Assembly: GCF_008364795.1 (NCBI RefSeq)
Contig: NZ_VTTM01000002.1
Coordinates: 434,001 to 498,000 of the forward strand
Source of the DNA: Azospirillum oryzae
GTDB lineage: Bacteria > Pseudomonadota > Alphaproteobacteria > Azospirillales > Azospirillaceae
DNA: 64,000 bases
Direction: 5' to 3'
Made by a program: the position numbers and the translations under genes. The first letter of the stretch is position 1; each line of letters begins with the position of its first letter. The notes under the pieces are model-generated. The model did not search any database and was not told where the DNA came from. It was given only the letters and a program-made list of their open reading frames with translations. Positions 46,876-54,657 of this stretch are shown one piece after another.

Positions 46876-48963
46876 TCACCCCTCGATCTTCGAGAAGTCG
46901 GCCACCGTGTTCAGGGTCGTGCGGATCTGCGTCAGCAGGCGCAGGCGGTTGGCGCGCAGGTCCTTGTCCTCCGCGTTCACCGTCACCTTGTCGAAGAAGG
47001 CGTCCACCGGACCGCGCAGCTTCGCCAGCGCCGCCATGGTGCCGGTGAAGTCCTCCGCGTCCAGCAGCGGCTTGGCGGTGTCCGAGGCTTCGTTCAGCGC
47101 AGCGAACAACGCCTTTTCCTCGTCCTGGGCCAGACGGTCGGCGTCGACCGGCTGGTCGAAGCTGGCGCCGTCCTTCTTCTCCTCGATGCGGACGATGTTG
47201 GAGGCGCGCTTGTAGGCCGCTGCCAAGTTGGCGCCCTCGTCGGAGCCGACGAAGGCCTGCAGAGCCTTCACGCGGGCCAGCAGCCGCACCAGATCGTCCT
47301 CGCCGCCGAGCGCGAACACCGCATCGACCAGATCGTGGCGGACGCCCTGCTCGCGCAGCACCACCTTCAGGCGGTCGGCGAAGAAGGACATCAGATCGCC
47401 GCCGACACTGCCGGCCGGAGCGAAGCCGCTGACCGTGTAGGCACCGTGGGCCGCCGCGAACACCTCGGACAGCTTCACCCGCAGCCCGTTCTCCAGCACC
47501 AGCCGGATCACGCCCAGCGCGGCGCGGCGCAGTGCATAGGGGTCTTTCGAGCCCGTCGGCTTCTCGTCGATGGCGAAGAAGCCGACCAGCGTGTCGATCT
47601 TGTCGGCCAGCGCCACCGAAACCGAAACCGGCGCGGTCGGGCAGCTGTCCGACGGACCCAGCGGCTTGTAATGGTCGGCGATGGCGTTGGCGACGTCGGC
47701 GCTCTCGCCCTGGCCCAGCGCGTAGTAGCGGCCCATGATCCCCTGGACCTCGGGGAACTCGCCGACCACCTCGGTCACCAGATCGGCCTTGCAGAGCAGG
47801 GCGGCGCGGCTGGCGGCGTCGCTGTCGGCACCAATGGCACGGGCGATCTCGGCGGCCAGCAGCTGCACGCGGGTGACCTTCTCGGCCACCGTGCCCAGCT
47901 TGGCGTGGAAGGTGATCTTCTCCAGCGCCGGGACGCGGGCTTCCAGCTTGGTCTTGCGGTCCTGGTCCCAGAAGAACTTGGCGTCGGACAGGCGGGCGCG
48001 CAGCACGCGCTCGTTGCCGGCGACCACGGCCTTGCCGCCGTCCAGCGTCTCGGTGTTCGCCACGACGATGAAGCGCGGGGCCATCTTGCCCTCGGCGTCC
48101 AGCACGGCGAAATACTTCTGGTGGGTGCGCATGGAGGTGATGAGCACCTCCGACGGCACGTCCATGAAGCTCTCGTCGATGCCGCCCATCAGCACGACCG
48201 GCCATTCGACGAGGCCGGCGACCTCCTCCAGCAGGGCGTCGTCGGGCGACAGGGTCAGGCCCTGGGCCTTGGCCAGCGCCTCGGCGTCGGCCTTGATCTT
48301 GGCCTTGCGCTCCTCGCGGTCGAGCACGACCTTGGCGGCGCGCAGTTTCTCCTTGTAGTCGGCGAAGCTCTCGACCGTGAAGGCGTCGGGGGCCAGGAAG
48401 CGGTGGCCGCGGGTGACATTGCCGAAGGCGATGCGGCCCTGGGTGCCGCCGATGTCATAGCCGCCGTCGAGCACGCGCCCGCCGAACAGGGCGATGATCG
48501 AGTGCAGCGGACGGACCCAGCGCACGGTGCCGGTGCCCCAGCGCATCGACTTCGGCCAGGGCAGCTCGGCCATGGCGGCGGGAATGATCTCCGCCAGCAC
48601 CTCGGCGGTCTCGCGGCCCTTCTTCTCGGTCACCGCGAAATAGAAGACGCCCTTGCCGGTGTCGCGCTGCTCGCACTGGTCGAGGCTGTCGAGGCCGGCC
48701 GACTTCAGGAAGCCGGCGACCGCCTGCTCCGGCGAGCCGACGCGCGGACCCTTCTTCTCCTCGCGCACGTCGGCGGTGCGCTCCGGCAGCCCGTCGACCA
48801 CCAGGGCCAGACGGCGCGGGGTGGAGTGCGCTTCGGCCTTGGCGAAGGTCAGGCCGTTCGCCGCCAGCTTGTCGGTGACGAGGCGCTTCAGGTCGTCTGC
48901 GGCCCGCGCCTGCATGCGGGCGGGGATTTCCTCGGAGAAGAATTCGATCAGGAGTTCGGTCAT
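46876..48963 (-). CDS. glyS: glycyl-tRNA synthetase beta subunit
   Basis: The product has 695 residues, normal for the bacterial alpha2-beta2 enzyme. The start [20 protein letters not shown] is diagnostic, and the HD-like and anticodon-binding parts extend to the end ([10 protein letters not shown]). The beta subunit recognises tRNA-Gly while the alpha subunit carries catalysis. The gene begins four bases after glyQ ends, so they form one operon. A tRNA-Gly is encoded at 17439 in this window. Confidence 0.97.
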   Translation of the reverse strand: MTELLIEFFSEEIPARMQARAADDLKRLVTDKLAANGLTFAKAEAHSTPRRLALVVDGLPERTADVREEKKGPRVGSPEQAVAGFLKSAGLDSLDQCEQRDTGKGVFYFAVTEKKGRETAEVLAEIIPAAMAELPWPKSMRWGTGTVRWVRPLHSIIALFGGRVLDGGYDIGGTQGRIAFGNVTRGHRFLAPDAFTVESFADYKEKLRAAKVVLDREERKAKIKADAEALAKAQGLTLSPDDALLEEVAGLVEWPVVLMGGIDESFMDVPSEVLITSMRTHQKYFAVLDAEGKMAPRFIVVANTETLDGGKAVVAGNERVLRARLSDAKFFWDQDRKTKLEARVPALEKITFHAKLGTVAEKVTRVQLLAAEIARAIGADSDAASRAALLCKADLVTEVVGEFPEVQGIMGRYYALGQGESADVANAIADHYKPLGPSDSCPTAPVSVSVALADKIDTLVGFFAIDEKPTGSKDPYALRRAALGVIRLVLENGLRVKLSEVFAAAHGAYTVSGFAPAGSVGGDLMSFFADRLKVVLREQGVRHDLVDAVFALGGEDDLVRLLARVKALQAFVGSDEGANLAAAYKRASNIVRIEEKKDGASFDQPVDADRLAQDEEKALFAALNEASDTAKPLLDAEDFTGTMAALAKLRGPVDAFFDKVTVNAEDKDLRANRLRLLTQIRTTLNTVADFSKIEG

Positions 48964-48967
48964 GTTA

Positions 48968-49864
48968 TTACTTCGCCCCCGTCCAGACTTCGCAGCAGGC
49001 CTTCGCCAGCGTGCGCACGCGGCCGATATAGGCGGCGCGCTCGACAACGCTGATCACGCCGCGGGCGTCCAGCAGGTTGAACAGATGCGACGCCTTGATG
49101 CACTGGTCATAGGCGGGCAGCGCAAGGTTCTGCGCCACCAGTGCCTGGCATTCGGCCTCGGCGTCCTTGAAATGCTGGAGCAGCATGTCGGTGTTGGCGA
49201 ACTCGAAATTGTGCTTCGAATATTCGACCTCGGCCCGCTTGAACACGTCGCCGTACTTTACGCCCTGGCCGTTGAAGTCCAGGTCGTAGACATTCTCGAC
49301 GCCCTGCACATACATGGCGAGGCGTTCCAGCCCATAGGTCAGTTCGACTGCGACCGGATCGCATTCGATGCCGCCGACCTGCTGGAAATAGGTGTACTGC
49401 GTCACTTCCATGCCGTCGCACCACACTTCCCAGCCCAGGCCCCAGGCGCCCAGCGTCGGGCTTTCCCAGTCGTCCTCGACGAAGCGGATGTCGTGCAGCG
49501 CCGGGTCGATGCCGATGGCGCGCAGGCTGTCCAGGTAAAGCTCCTGCGCGTTGGCCGGCGAGGGCTTCATGATGACCTGGTACTGGTAGTAATGCTGAAG
49601 CCGGTTCGGGTTCTCGCCATAGCGGCCGTCCTTCGGCCGGCGGGACGGCTGGACATAGGCCGCCTTCCAGGCATCGGGCCCCAGCGCGCGCAGCGTGGTC
49701 GCCGGATGGAAGGTGCCGGCGCCGACCTCCATGTCGTAGGGCTGCAGGATGACGCAACCCTGCTCCGACCAGAACTGGTGGAGCTTGAGGATCAGGGCCT
49801 GGAACGACAGGCCGCGGCGGTCGGCGGAGTTTCCGCCGTCGGAAGTCCCGATCTGGGAGGCCAT
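48968..49864 (-). CDS. glyQ: glycyl-tRNA synthetase alpha subunit
   Basis: The product has 298 residues. [20 protein letters not shown], then [20 protein letters not shown], and [19 protein letters not shown] are the conserved class II catalytic elements. The ATG giving MASQIGTSD lies near the conserved part. It is followed directly by glyS. The gene upstream in the same direction (zinc-ribbon protein) is 115 bases away. Confidence 0.97.
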   Translation of the reverse strand: MASQIGTSDGGNSADRRGLSFQALILKLHQFWSEQGCVILQPYDMEVGAGTFHPATTLRALGPDAWKAAYVQPSRRPKDGRYGENPNRLQHYYQYQVIMKPSPANAQELYLDSLRAIGIDPALHDIRFVEDDWESPTLGAWGLGWEVWCDGMEVTQYTYFQQVGGIECDPVAVELTYGLERLAMYVQGVENVYDLDFNGQGVKYGDVFKRAEVEYSKHNFEFANTDMLLQHFKDAEAECQALVAQNLALPAYDQCIKASHLFNLLDARGVISVVERAAYIGRVRTLAKACCEVWTGAK

Positions 49865-49979
49865 GGACGGTCCACAATGGAAATGTTGAAAACGCGCGGC
49901 ACGATAGGCGGGTGCCACCGCCAAATCAAGCCGCAGCGCAGAGCGCGATCAAGCCGTAGCGCGGCGGCTGCCGTTGCGG

Positions 49980-50273
49980 TCAGCGACCGTAGGGGCAGGC
50001 CGGGCGGCCGCAGGACACGGCGGAGCGGGGGGCGACATAGGCGCCGCATTCCGGACATTTCTCCATGTCCTCCGCCTCCACGGCATAGGCACCCGCGTCG
50101 CGCGACGAGGCGCCGGGTGCGGCATCGCGCCGTCCGGGCTGGTTGGGTCCGTCCTGGCGGCGGGCGGCGGTGCGGGCGCGGCCGATCTCCTGAACGCGGT
50201 TGATCCAGCGCCAGCCGAACCACACCGCGCCGATCACCAGCGCAAGGAGAAGAATCTTGGACAAGGACATCAT
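49980..50273 (-). CDS. small membrane-anchored zinc-ribbon protein
   Basis: The product has 97 residues. An N-terminal membrane segment ILLLALVIGAVWFGWRW is followed by a basic, disordered linker. A C-terminal ribbon CPECGAYVAPRSAVSCGRPA with a final Cys has four cysteines, likely a structural zinc site. Similar small proteins are found in alphaproteobacteria beside glyQ/glyS, without known function. The first of two adjacent ATGs was taken. Confidence 0.75.
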   Translation of the reverse strand: MMSLSKILLLALVIGAVWFGWRWINRVQEIGRARTAARRQDGPNQPGRRDAAPGASSRDAGAYAVEAEDMEKCPECGAYVAPRSAVSCGRPACPYGR

Positions 50274-50396
50274 CGCCGGCAACCCGTCTGATCTCCCGGG
50301 CATTCAGCCCGCAGGCGACGGGAAGTCAAGAGAATAGGGTGGAGACGGAATGGGCGGGACCGCGGCACGGGCGGCGGCGGTCCCGCCCATCCTGCA

Positions 50397-50849
50397 TTAC
50401 TTGGCGGCGACCGCCGGGCGCCAGCTGTAGACCGGGACGACACCATAGGTGCGGGTCATGTCGGCCTGCCGCACGCTGCGCACCAGCACCTCCGCACCGG
50501 TCGCGACGCGGATGTCGGTGCCGAGCAGGCCGCAATCCTCCGGCACGATGTTGACGCACTGGGTGGCGTCGACCCGGCTCAGCACGATGTCGAAGGGCAG
50601 GCCATTGCGGGCGTAGACGCCGAGCAGGCCGGGGGCGGAGGTCGCCGTGCGAAGCGTCACCACCCCGGCCGCCAGCGCGCGGTCGCTGGGCGCGGTCGGA
50701 CGCTGGTTGTGGCTTTCGTCCCACACGGGCTGGCCCGAGGAATCCAGCTTGGACTGGGCCGCGGCGCCGCCGCTGAAGCCGGCGAGGGCCAGGGTTGCGC
50801 CGCTCATTGCCGTCAGGGCCAGAACCGCCATCCGAAACCGCGACATCAT
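50397..50849 (-). CDS. exported hypothetical protein, 150 aa
   Basis: A signal peptide is clear: basic MMSRFRM, hydrophobic AVLALTAMSGATLALA, probable cleavage near GAAAQS. The mature part of about 118 residues has two cysteines in DATQCVNIVPEDCGLLG that could form a disulfide in the periplasm. I do not recognise a family. It has its own promoter region upstream. Confidence 0.7.
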   Translation of the reverse strand: MMSRFRMAVLALTAMSGATLALAGFSGGAAAQSKLDSSGQPVWDESHNQRPTAPSDRALAAGVVTLRTATSAPGLLGVYARNGLPFDIVLSRVDATQCVNIVPEDCGLLGTDIRVATGAEVLVRSVRQADMTRTYGVVPVYSWRPAVAAK

Positions 50850-51185
50850 CGTACTCCGTTCTTGTGTCCGTTCTTCTTGTCCCCCACGGTCGCGGGACCG
50901 GGAGGCGCGCTACTATATGGGATGCCGGACACGCCGCCACCCTAGCCCAGAACGCCTAGGGTGTTCCGCTTAGATGAGGGGGTAGTACCGACAGTTCGCT
51001 CTGGACGGACAGCTGATGCCTGTGAATGATGATTCGTCCATGCGTTGTTTGAAGCGGTGCTGTCATGTGTCTTCGGTTGTCGATTATCCCCGATCTGCGC
51101 GCAATGCCGCGGTTTCCCGCGAAGGATATTCGCGGCTTGGATTTGCCGTCTTCACGGTGCTTTCCGGTTGGCGATGGTGGCATCC
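50850..51185. other. 336-base divergent intergenic region
   Basis: No convincing gene is seen. It separates a minus-strand exported protein from the plus-strand acetyltransferase that precedes the RiPP-like cluster. It holds one inverted repeat (50950-50966) and a moderately AT-rich stretch at 51010-51120, which probably contains the divergent promoters. Confidence 0.5.
50950..50966. promoter_or_regulatory. inverted repeat GAACGCC-TAG-GGTGTTC
   Basis: Seven-base arms pair with one G-T wobble around a three-base centre. The GTGTTC arm resembles the palindrome upstream of phaR at 8365. It is a possible dimeric regulator site. Confidence 0.35.
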
Positions 51186-51758
51186 ATGGGTGAACCGGTG
51201 CTGGAAACCGCGCGTCTGATCCTGCGGCCAACGCATGCCGAGGACTTCGATGCCTGGTCTGCGATGATGACCGATCCCCAGGCGACCGTCTTCATCGGCG
51301 GCCTGCAATCGCGTTCCGTGGCGTGGCGGGGATTCGTCGGCATGGCCGGTGCCTGGGCGATCCAGGGCTTCGGCATGTTTTCGGTGATCGAGAAGGACAG
51401 CGGCCGGTGGGTGGGGCGGGTCGGTCCCTGGGTGCCCGAAGGCTGGCCGGTGACGGAGGTCGGCTGGGTGCTTCCACGCGAGTGCTGGGGGCGCGGCTAT
51501 GCGATGGAGAGCGCCGTCGCTGCCATCGACTGGGTGTTCGACCATCTCGGCTGGACCGAAGTCGTCCATTCGATCCACCCGGACAATGCGGCCTCGCAGG
51601 CCGTGGCGCGCCGCCTTGGGTCCCAAATCCGCGGATCGGGACTTCTGCCTGAACCGATGGTCCCGGCCGAGGCCGATTTCTGGCGCCAGACCCGGGAGGA
51701 GTGGTTCGGTGGCGGCCGTGCTCAAGCGGTCCGGTCGCTGCAGAGTCGGGCCTGCTGA
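51186..51758 (+). CDS. GNAT-family N-acetyltransferase
   Basis: The product has 190 residues of the RimJ/RimL-like subgroup. ETARLILRPTHAEDFDAW opens it, and the acetyl-CoA loop is the region ECWGRGYAMESAVAAIDWVF, followed by HPDNAASQAVARRLGS. An ATG four codons upstream is possible. The gene precedes the first repeat precursor by 128 bases in the same direction, so it may belong to that cluster as a tailoring or self-protection enzyme. The substrate is unknown. Confidence 0.85.
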   Translation: MGEPVLETARLILRPTHAEDFDAWSAMMTDPQATVFIGGLQSRSVAWRGFVGMAGAWAIQGFGMFSVIEKDSGRWVGRVGPWVPEGWPVTEVGWVLPRECWGRGYAMESAVAAIDWVFDHLGWTEVVHSIHPDNAASQAVARRLGSQIRGSGLLPEPMVPAEADFWRQTREEWFGGGRAQAVRSLQSRAC

Positions 51759-51886
51759 TCGGATGGCCAGACGGTAGAAATATTCCCCCAAAGCGCAACT
51801 TTTTTAGCTTGTTCGAGACTGAGGCTTCACAGTACCGTCGTCATGTCCGCTGGAACTGGCCGGCATGAATGATGGAGGCGATGAAC

Positions 51887-52651
51887 ATGGCCGACTCGAC
51901 GGCTTTCGATCTTTTGAAGTCCCTCGCTACCGACCATGGCTTTCGCAGCCAGTTGCAATCCCTCGACGCATGGGGGAAGCGCGATCTTCTCCAACGTTGC
52001 GGTTTCGGAACGCTGACGGCGTCCGACATGCGCACGGCTGCTGCAAACGTCTTCGGCACGCAAGCCGAGGCCGTTCTGCCCGTCGCTTCCAACCTTGCTC
52101 CGAGCATCGGCGTGGTGACCGCCGTTGGCGCCAGCGCGTCCGCGATCGAGACGGTCGACGGTCGTGCGCTGGCTCCGACGCATGTCGCGATGAGCGCGTC
52201 TGCAATCGAGACGGCTGACGGTCGTGCGCTGGCTCCGATGCATGTCGCGATGAGCGCGTCTGCAATCGAGACGGCCGACGGTCGTGCGCTGGCTCCGACG
52301 CATGTCGCGATGAGCGCGTCTGCGATCGAGACGGCGGATGGTCGTGCGATGGCACCGACGCATGTCGCGATGAGCGCGTCTGCGATCGAGACGGCGGATG
52401 GTCGTGCGATGGCACCGACGCATGTGGCGATGAGCGCGTCGGCGATCGAGACGGCTGACGGTCGTGCGATGGCACCGACGCATGTGGCGATGAGCGCGTC
52501 GGCGATCGAGACGGCCGACGGTCGTGCGATGGCTCCGCTGCATGTCGCGGCAAGCGCGTCGGCGATTGAAACGGTCGATGTCCATGTGATGGCGTCGTTC
52601 ACCGCGAATTTCAGCCGTGCGTCCGCCTCTGCTTATCAGAAGGCAGCCTGA
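51887..52651 (+). CDS. repeat-containing RiPP precursor-like protein A, Nif11-like leader
   Basis: The product has 254 residues. The ATG giving MADSTAFDLL is chosen because GGAGG lies eight bases upstream and because it aligns with precursor B. Residues 1-82 form a leader with Nif11-like helices (LLKSLATDHGFRSQL, then ASDMRTAAANVFG). Residues 83-242 are eight 20-residue units of the type SASAIETADGRAMAPTHVAM; the eighth is degenerate. Apart from one Cys in the leader (QRCGFG) there is none, and the core has none. Core Ser, Thr, Gly, Ala and His are abundant. The gene ends before a good terminator. By context it is a substrate of the YcaO-TfuA enzymes downstream; this is inference. Confidence 0.75.
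   Translation: MADSTAFDLLKSLATDHGFRSQLQSLDAWGKRDLLQRCGFGTLTASDMRTAAANVFGTQAEAVLPVASNLAPSIGVVTAVGASASAIETVDGRALAPTHVAMSASAIETADGRALAPMHVAMSASAIETADGRALAPTHVAMSASAIETADGRAMAPTHVAMSASAIETADGRAMAPTHVAMSASAIETADGRAMAPTHVAMSASAIETADGRAMAPLHVAASASAIETVDVHVMASFTANFSRASASAYQKAA
52133..52612 (+). repeat. eight in-frame 60-bp tandem repeats in precursor A
   Basis: Units begin at 52133 and every 60 bases after. Units 1-7 are near-identical, encoding SASAIET(A/V)DGRA(L/M)AP(T/M/L)HVA(M/A). Unit 8 has drifted. Differences between units 2-6 are mostly synonymous (GCC/GCT/GCG alanines), while the protein is held constant. Confidence 0.95.
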
Positions 52652-52672
52652 ATTCAGGACCGGTAGTGGGTG

Positions 52673-52719
52673 GGCTGACTGGAGAGATCCCGAGTCGCTC
52701 CAGTCGGCCTGCCGTTTTT
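52673..52719 (+). terminator. intrinsic terminator of precursor A
   Basis: GGCTGACTGGAG pairs with CTCCAGTCGGCC over 12 positions (one G-T), loop of 13, followed after five bases by TTTTT. Confidence 0.75.
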
Positions 52720-52918
52720 GACCCTGTTTATCACGGCAACCGGTTTTTCTTTGCGCGTTGTGCTCAATATTTTGCGCATTGGATCGACGCGCGGTGATTT
52801 CTTGGCGAATCGGTGCCGTTTCCATCGCCTGACAGGTCGGCGGCCCAATATTAAATTTACGCGCGATTCATCGGAAGCCGCCGGATTTTGGTGGAAACTG
52901 ACTCGATTGCCTATGCTA

Positions 52919-52947
52919 TTGGTTTAGCTGTTGCTCAACGATAGTAA
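52919..52947 (+). promoter_or_regulatory. weak promoter candidate of precursor B
   Basis: TTGGTT and TAGTAA are spaced by 17 bases in an AT-rich stretch, 37 bases before the start codon. Matches to consensus are modest. Confidence 0.3.
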
Positions 52948-52983
52948 CAATCAAATTGGCAGTCCCGTTGCAGGAGGGGCCAA

Positions 52984-54501
52984 ATGGCCAGCGAACAGGC
53001 TCTTGACCTTATTAAGCGTCTCGCCACCGATGGCGGTTTTAGGGATCAGCTGAACACGTCGGATATTGCCGGCAAGCAGGCGCTTCTTGCGCAGGGCGGG
53101 TTCGCCGGAATAACGGCGGAAGATGTGCGCTCTGCCGCGGCCGAGGCATTCGGCAGCCTGTCAAAAGAGACCGGTGTCGCAACGGTCGCCGAATCGATTG
53201 CAAATGCGGCGTCGGCTGTATCGCTGGCAGGCGTAGCACTTCCGTCCTTTGCTGGCGCCGGCATGGCCGGACACGCCGCGGCGGGTGCTCCGTCGCCTGC
53301 GGCCAGTGCTGCGGGTATGGCCGGGTTTGCTGCGGCGGGTGCTGCTGGCACGGCTGGGTTCGCTGCGGCGGGTGCTCCGTCTCCTGCGGCCAGCGCTGCC
53401 GGTATGGCTGGGTTCGCCGCAGCTGGCGCTCCGTCTCCCGCGGCCAGCGCTGCTGGCACGGCTGGGTTCGCTGCGGCTGGCGCTCCGTCGCCTGCGGCCA
53501 GCGCTGCTGGTACTGCCGGCTTCGCCGCGGCTGGCGCTCCGTCTCCTGCGGCTAGCGCTGCCGGTATGGCTGGGTTCGCCGCAGCGGGTGCTCCGTCGCC
53601 TGCGGCCAGCGCTGCTGGTACTGCCGGCTTCGCCGCGGCGGGTGCTGCCGGCACGGCCGGGTTCGCCGCGGCTGGCGCTCCGTCTCCTGCGGCCAGCGCT
53701 GCTGGTACTGCCGGCTTCGCCGCGGCGGGTGCTGCCGGCACGGCCGGGTTCGCTGCGGCTGGCGCTCCGTCTCCTGCGTTCAGCGGTGCGGGTATGGCTG
53801 GGTTCGCTGCGGCGGGTGCTGCCGGCACGGCCGGGTTCGCTGCGGCTGGCGCTCCGTCTCCTGCGGCCAGTGCCGCTGGCATGGCCGGGTTTGCTGCGGC
53901 TGGCGCTCCGTCTCCCGCGGCCAGCGCTGCTGGCACGGCTGGGTTTGCTGCGGCTGGTGCTCCGTCTCCTGCGGCCAGTGCCGCTGGCACGGCCGGGTTC
54001 GCTGCGGCTGGCGCTCCGTCTCCTGCGGCCAGTGCCGCTGGCATGGCCGGGTTCGCCGCGGCTGGCGCTCCATCTCCTGCGGCCAGCGCTGCTGGCATGG
54101 CCGGCTTCGCTGCGGCTGGCGCTCCATCTCCTGCGGCCAGCGCTGCTGGCATGGCCGGCTTCGCTGCGGCTGGCGCTCCGTCGCCTGCGTTCAGCGGTGC
54201 GGGCATGGCCGGCTTCGCTGCGGCTGGCGCTCCGTCGCCTGCGTTCAGCGGTGCGGGCATGGCCGGCTTCGCTGCGGCTGGCGCTCCGTCGCCTGCGTTC
54301 AGCGGTGCGGGCATGGCCGGCTTCGCTGCGGCTGGCGCTCCGTCGCCTGCGTTCAGCGGTGCGGGCATGGCCGGCTTCGCTGCGGCGGGTGCTGCCGGCA
54401 CCGCCGGGTTTGCTGCGGCGGGTGCCCCGTCGCCAGCGGCCGGCGCTGCCGGCACGGCCAATCCGGCGGCGACCGAAGACGACACGCCGATCAAGTCGTG
54501 A
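52984..54501 (+). CDS. repeat-containing RiPP precursor-like protein B, Nif11-like leader
   Basis: The product has 505 residues. The leader region (1-95) is paralogous to precursor A: ALDLIKRLATDGGFRDQL against AFDLLKSLATDHGFRSQL, then GITAEDVRSAAAEAFG. Residues 96-492 are 24 units: 19 of 18 residues (GFAAAGAPSPAASAAGMA type, five of them with FSGAGMA endings) and five short 11-residue units (GFAAAGAAGTA). The tail is NPAATEDDTPIKS. There is no cysteine in the whole protein. A strong AGGAGG precedes the ATG. It is the gene directly upstream of ycaO, with a hairpin between. A structural Ala/Gly-rich protein is the alternative reading; leader paralogy and gene order favour a modified-peptide precursor. 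Confidence 0.75.
   Translation: MASEQALDLIKRLATDGGFRDQLNTSDIAGKQALLAQGGFAGITAEDVRSAAAEAFGSLSKETGVATVAESIANAASAVSLAGVALPSFAGAGMAGHAAAGAPSPAASAAGMAGFAAAGAAGTAGFAAAGAPSPAASAAGMAGFAAAGAPSPAASAAGTAGFAAAGAPSPAASAAGTAGFAAAGAPSPAASAAGMAGFAAAGAPSPAASAAGTAGFAAAGAAGTAGFAAAGAPSPAASAAGTAGFAAAGAAGTAGFAAAGAPSPAFSGAGMAGFAAAGAAGTAGFAAAGAPSPAASAAGMAGFAAAGAPSPAASAAGTAGFAAAGAPSPAASAAGTAGFAAAGAPSPAASAAGMAGFAAAGAPSPAASAAGMAGFAAAGAPSPAASAAGMAGFAAAGAPSPAFSGAGMAGFAAAGAPSPAFSGAGMAGFAAAGAPSPAFSGAGMAGFAAAGAPSPAFSGAGMAGFAAAGAAGTAGFAAAGAPSPAAGAAGTANPAATEDDTPIKS
53269..54459 (+). repeat. 24 in-frame tandem repeats of 54 or 33 bp in precursor B
   Basis: The 54-bp and 33-bp units are mixed; short units are numbers 2, 8, 10, 12 and 23. 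Four consecutive units with the AFSGAGMA ending (about 54184-54390) are identical or almost identical at DNA level, which indicates recent duplication by slippage or recombination. Alternative frames remain open through the array because unit lengths are multiples of three and the DNA lacks stop triplets. Confidence 0.95.
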
Positions 54502-54505
54502 TGTC

Positions 54506-54539
54506 GAGGGGGCCGGCGTCCTCGCGACGTCCGGCCCTC
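54506..54539 (+). terminator. hairpin between precursor B and ycaO, possible attenuator
   Basis: GGGCCGGCGTC pairs with GACG-T-CCGGCCC (11 pairs, one bulged T), loop CTCGC, starting five bases after the stop. There is no U-run. It could give partial termination or RNA protection, so that precursor is made in excess over the enzymes. Confidence 0.5.
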
Positions 54540-54657
54540 GCGTCACGACGGTTCCGCCGAGTGGTTCCGCTGAGTTGGCTCTTGCCGATGGCGGCGGGAC
54601 AATGAATGCTGATGTCCCTATCCGAACCGGCCGCAGCCGAGGGCCCAGACCGCACCC

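Larger units (their letters stand above)
52652..52983. other. 332-base gap between the two precursors
   Basis: It holds the terminator of precursor A (52673-52719) and then about 240 bases of lower GC content than the neighbourhood, without a gene. A weak promoter (TTGGTT 52919, TAGTAA 52942, 17-base spacing) and a strong AGGAGG ribosome site at 52972-52977 lie before precursor B. Precursor B therefore seems to have its own transcription start. Confidence 0.5.

Noticed and set aside
46828..49053. 741-codon plus-strand frame opposite glyS
   Set aside because: Shadow of glyS with the same low-complexity antisense composition.
51841..52602. Minus-strand 253-codon frame over the precursor A repeats, itself repetitive
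   Set aside because: It is the mirror of the 60-bp array. It lacks a ribosome site, and the plus-strand frame has a strong one plus a leader shared with precursor B.
52133..52612. Regular 60-bp periodicity suggesting a CRISPR array
   Set aside because: There are no unique spacers between repeats. The whole unit repeats, stays in frame and encodes protein.
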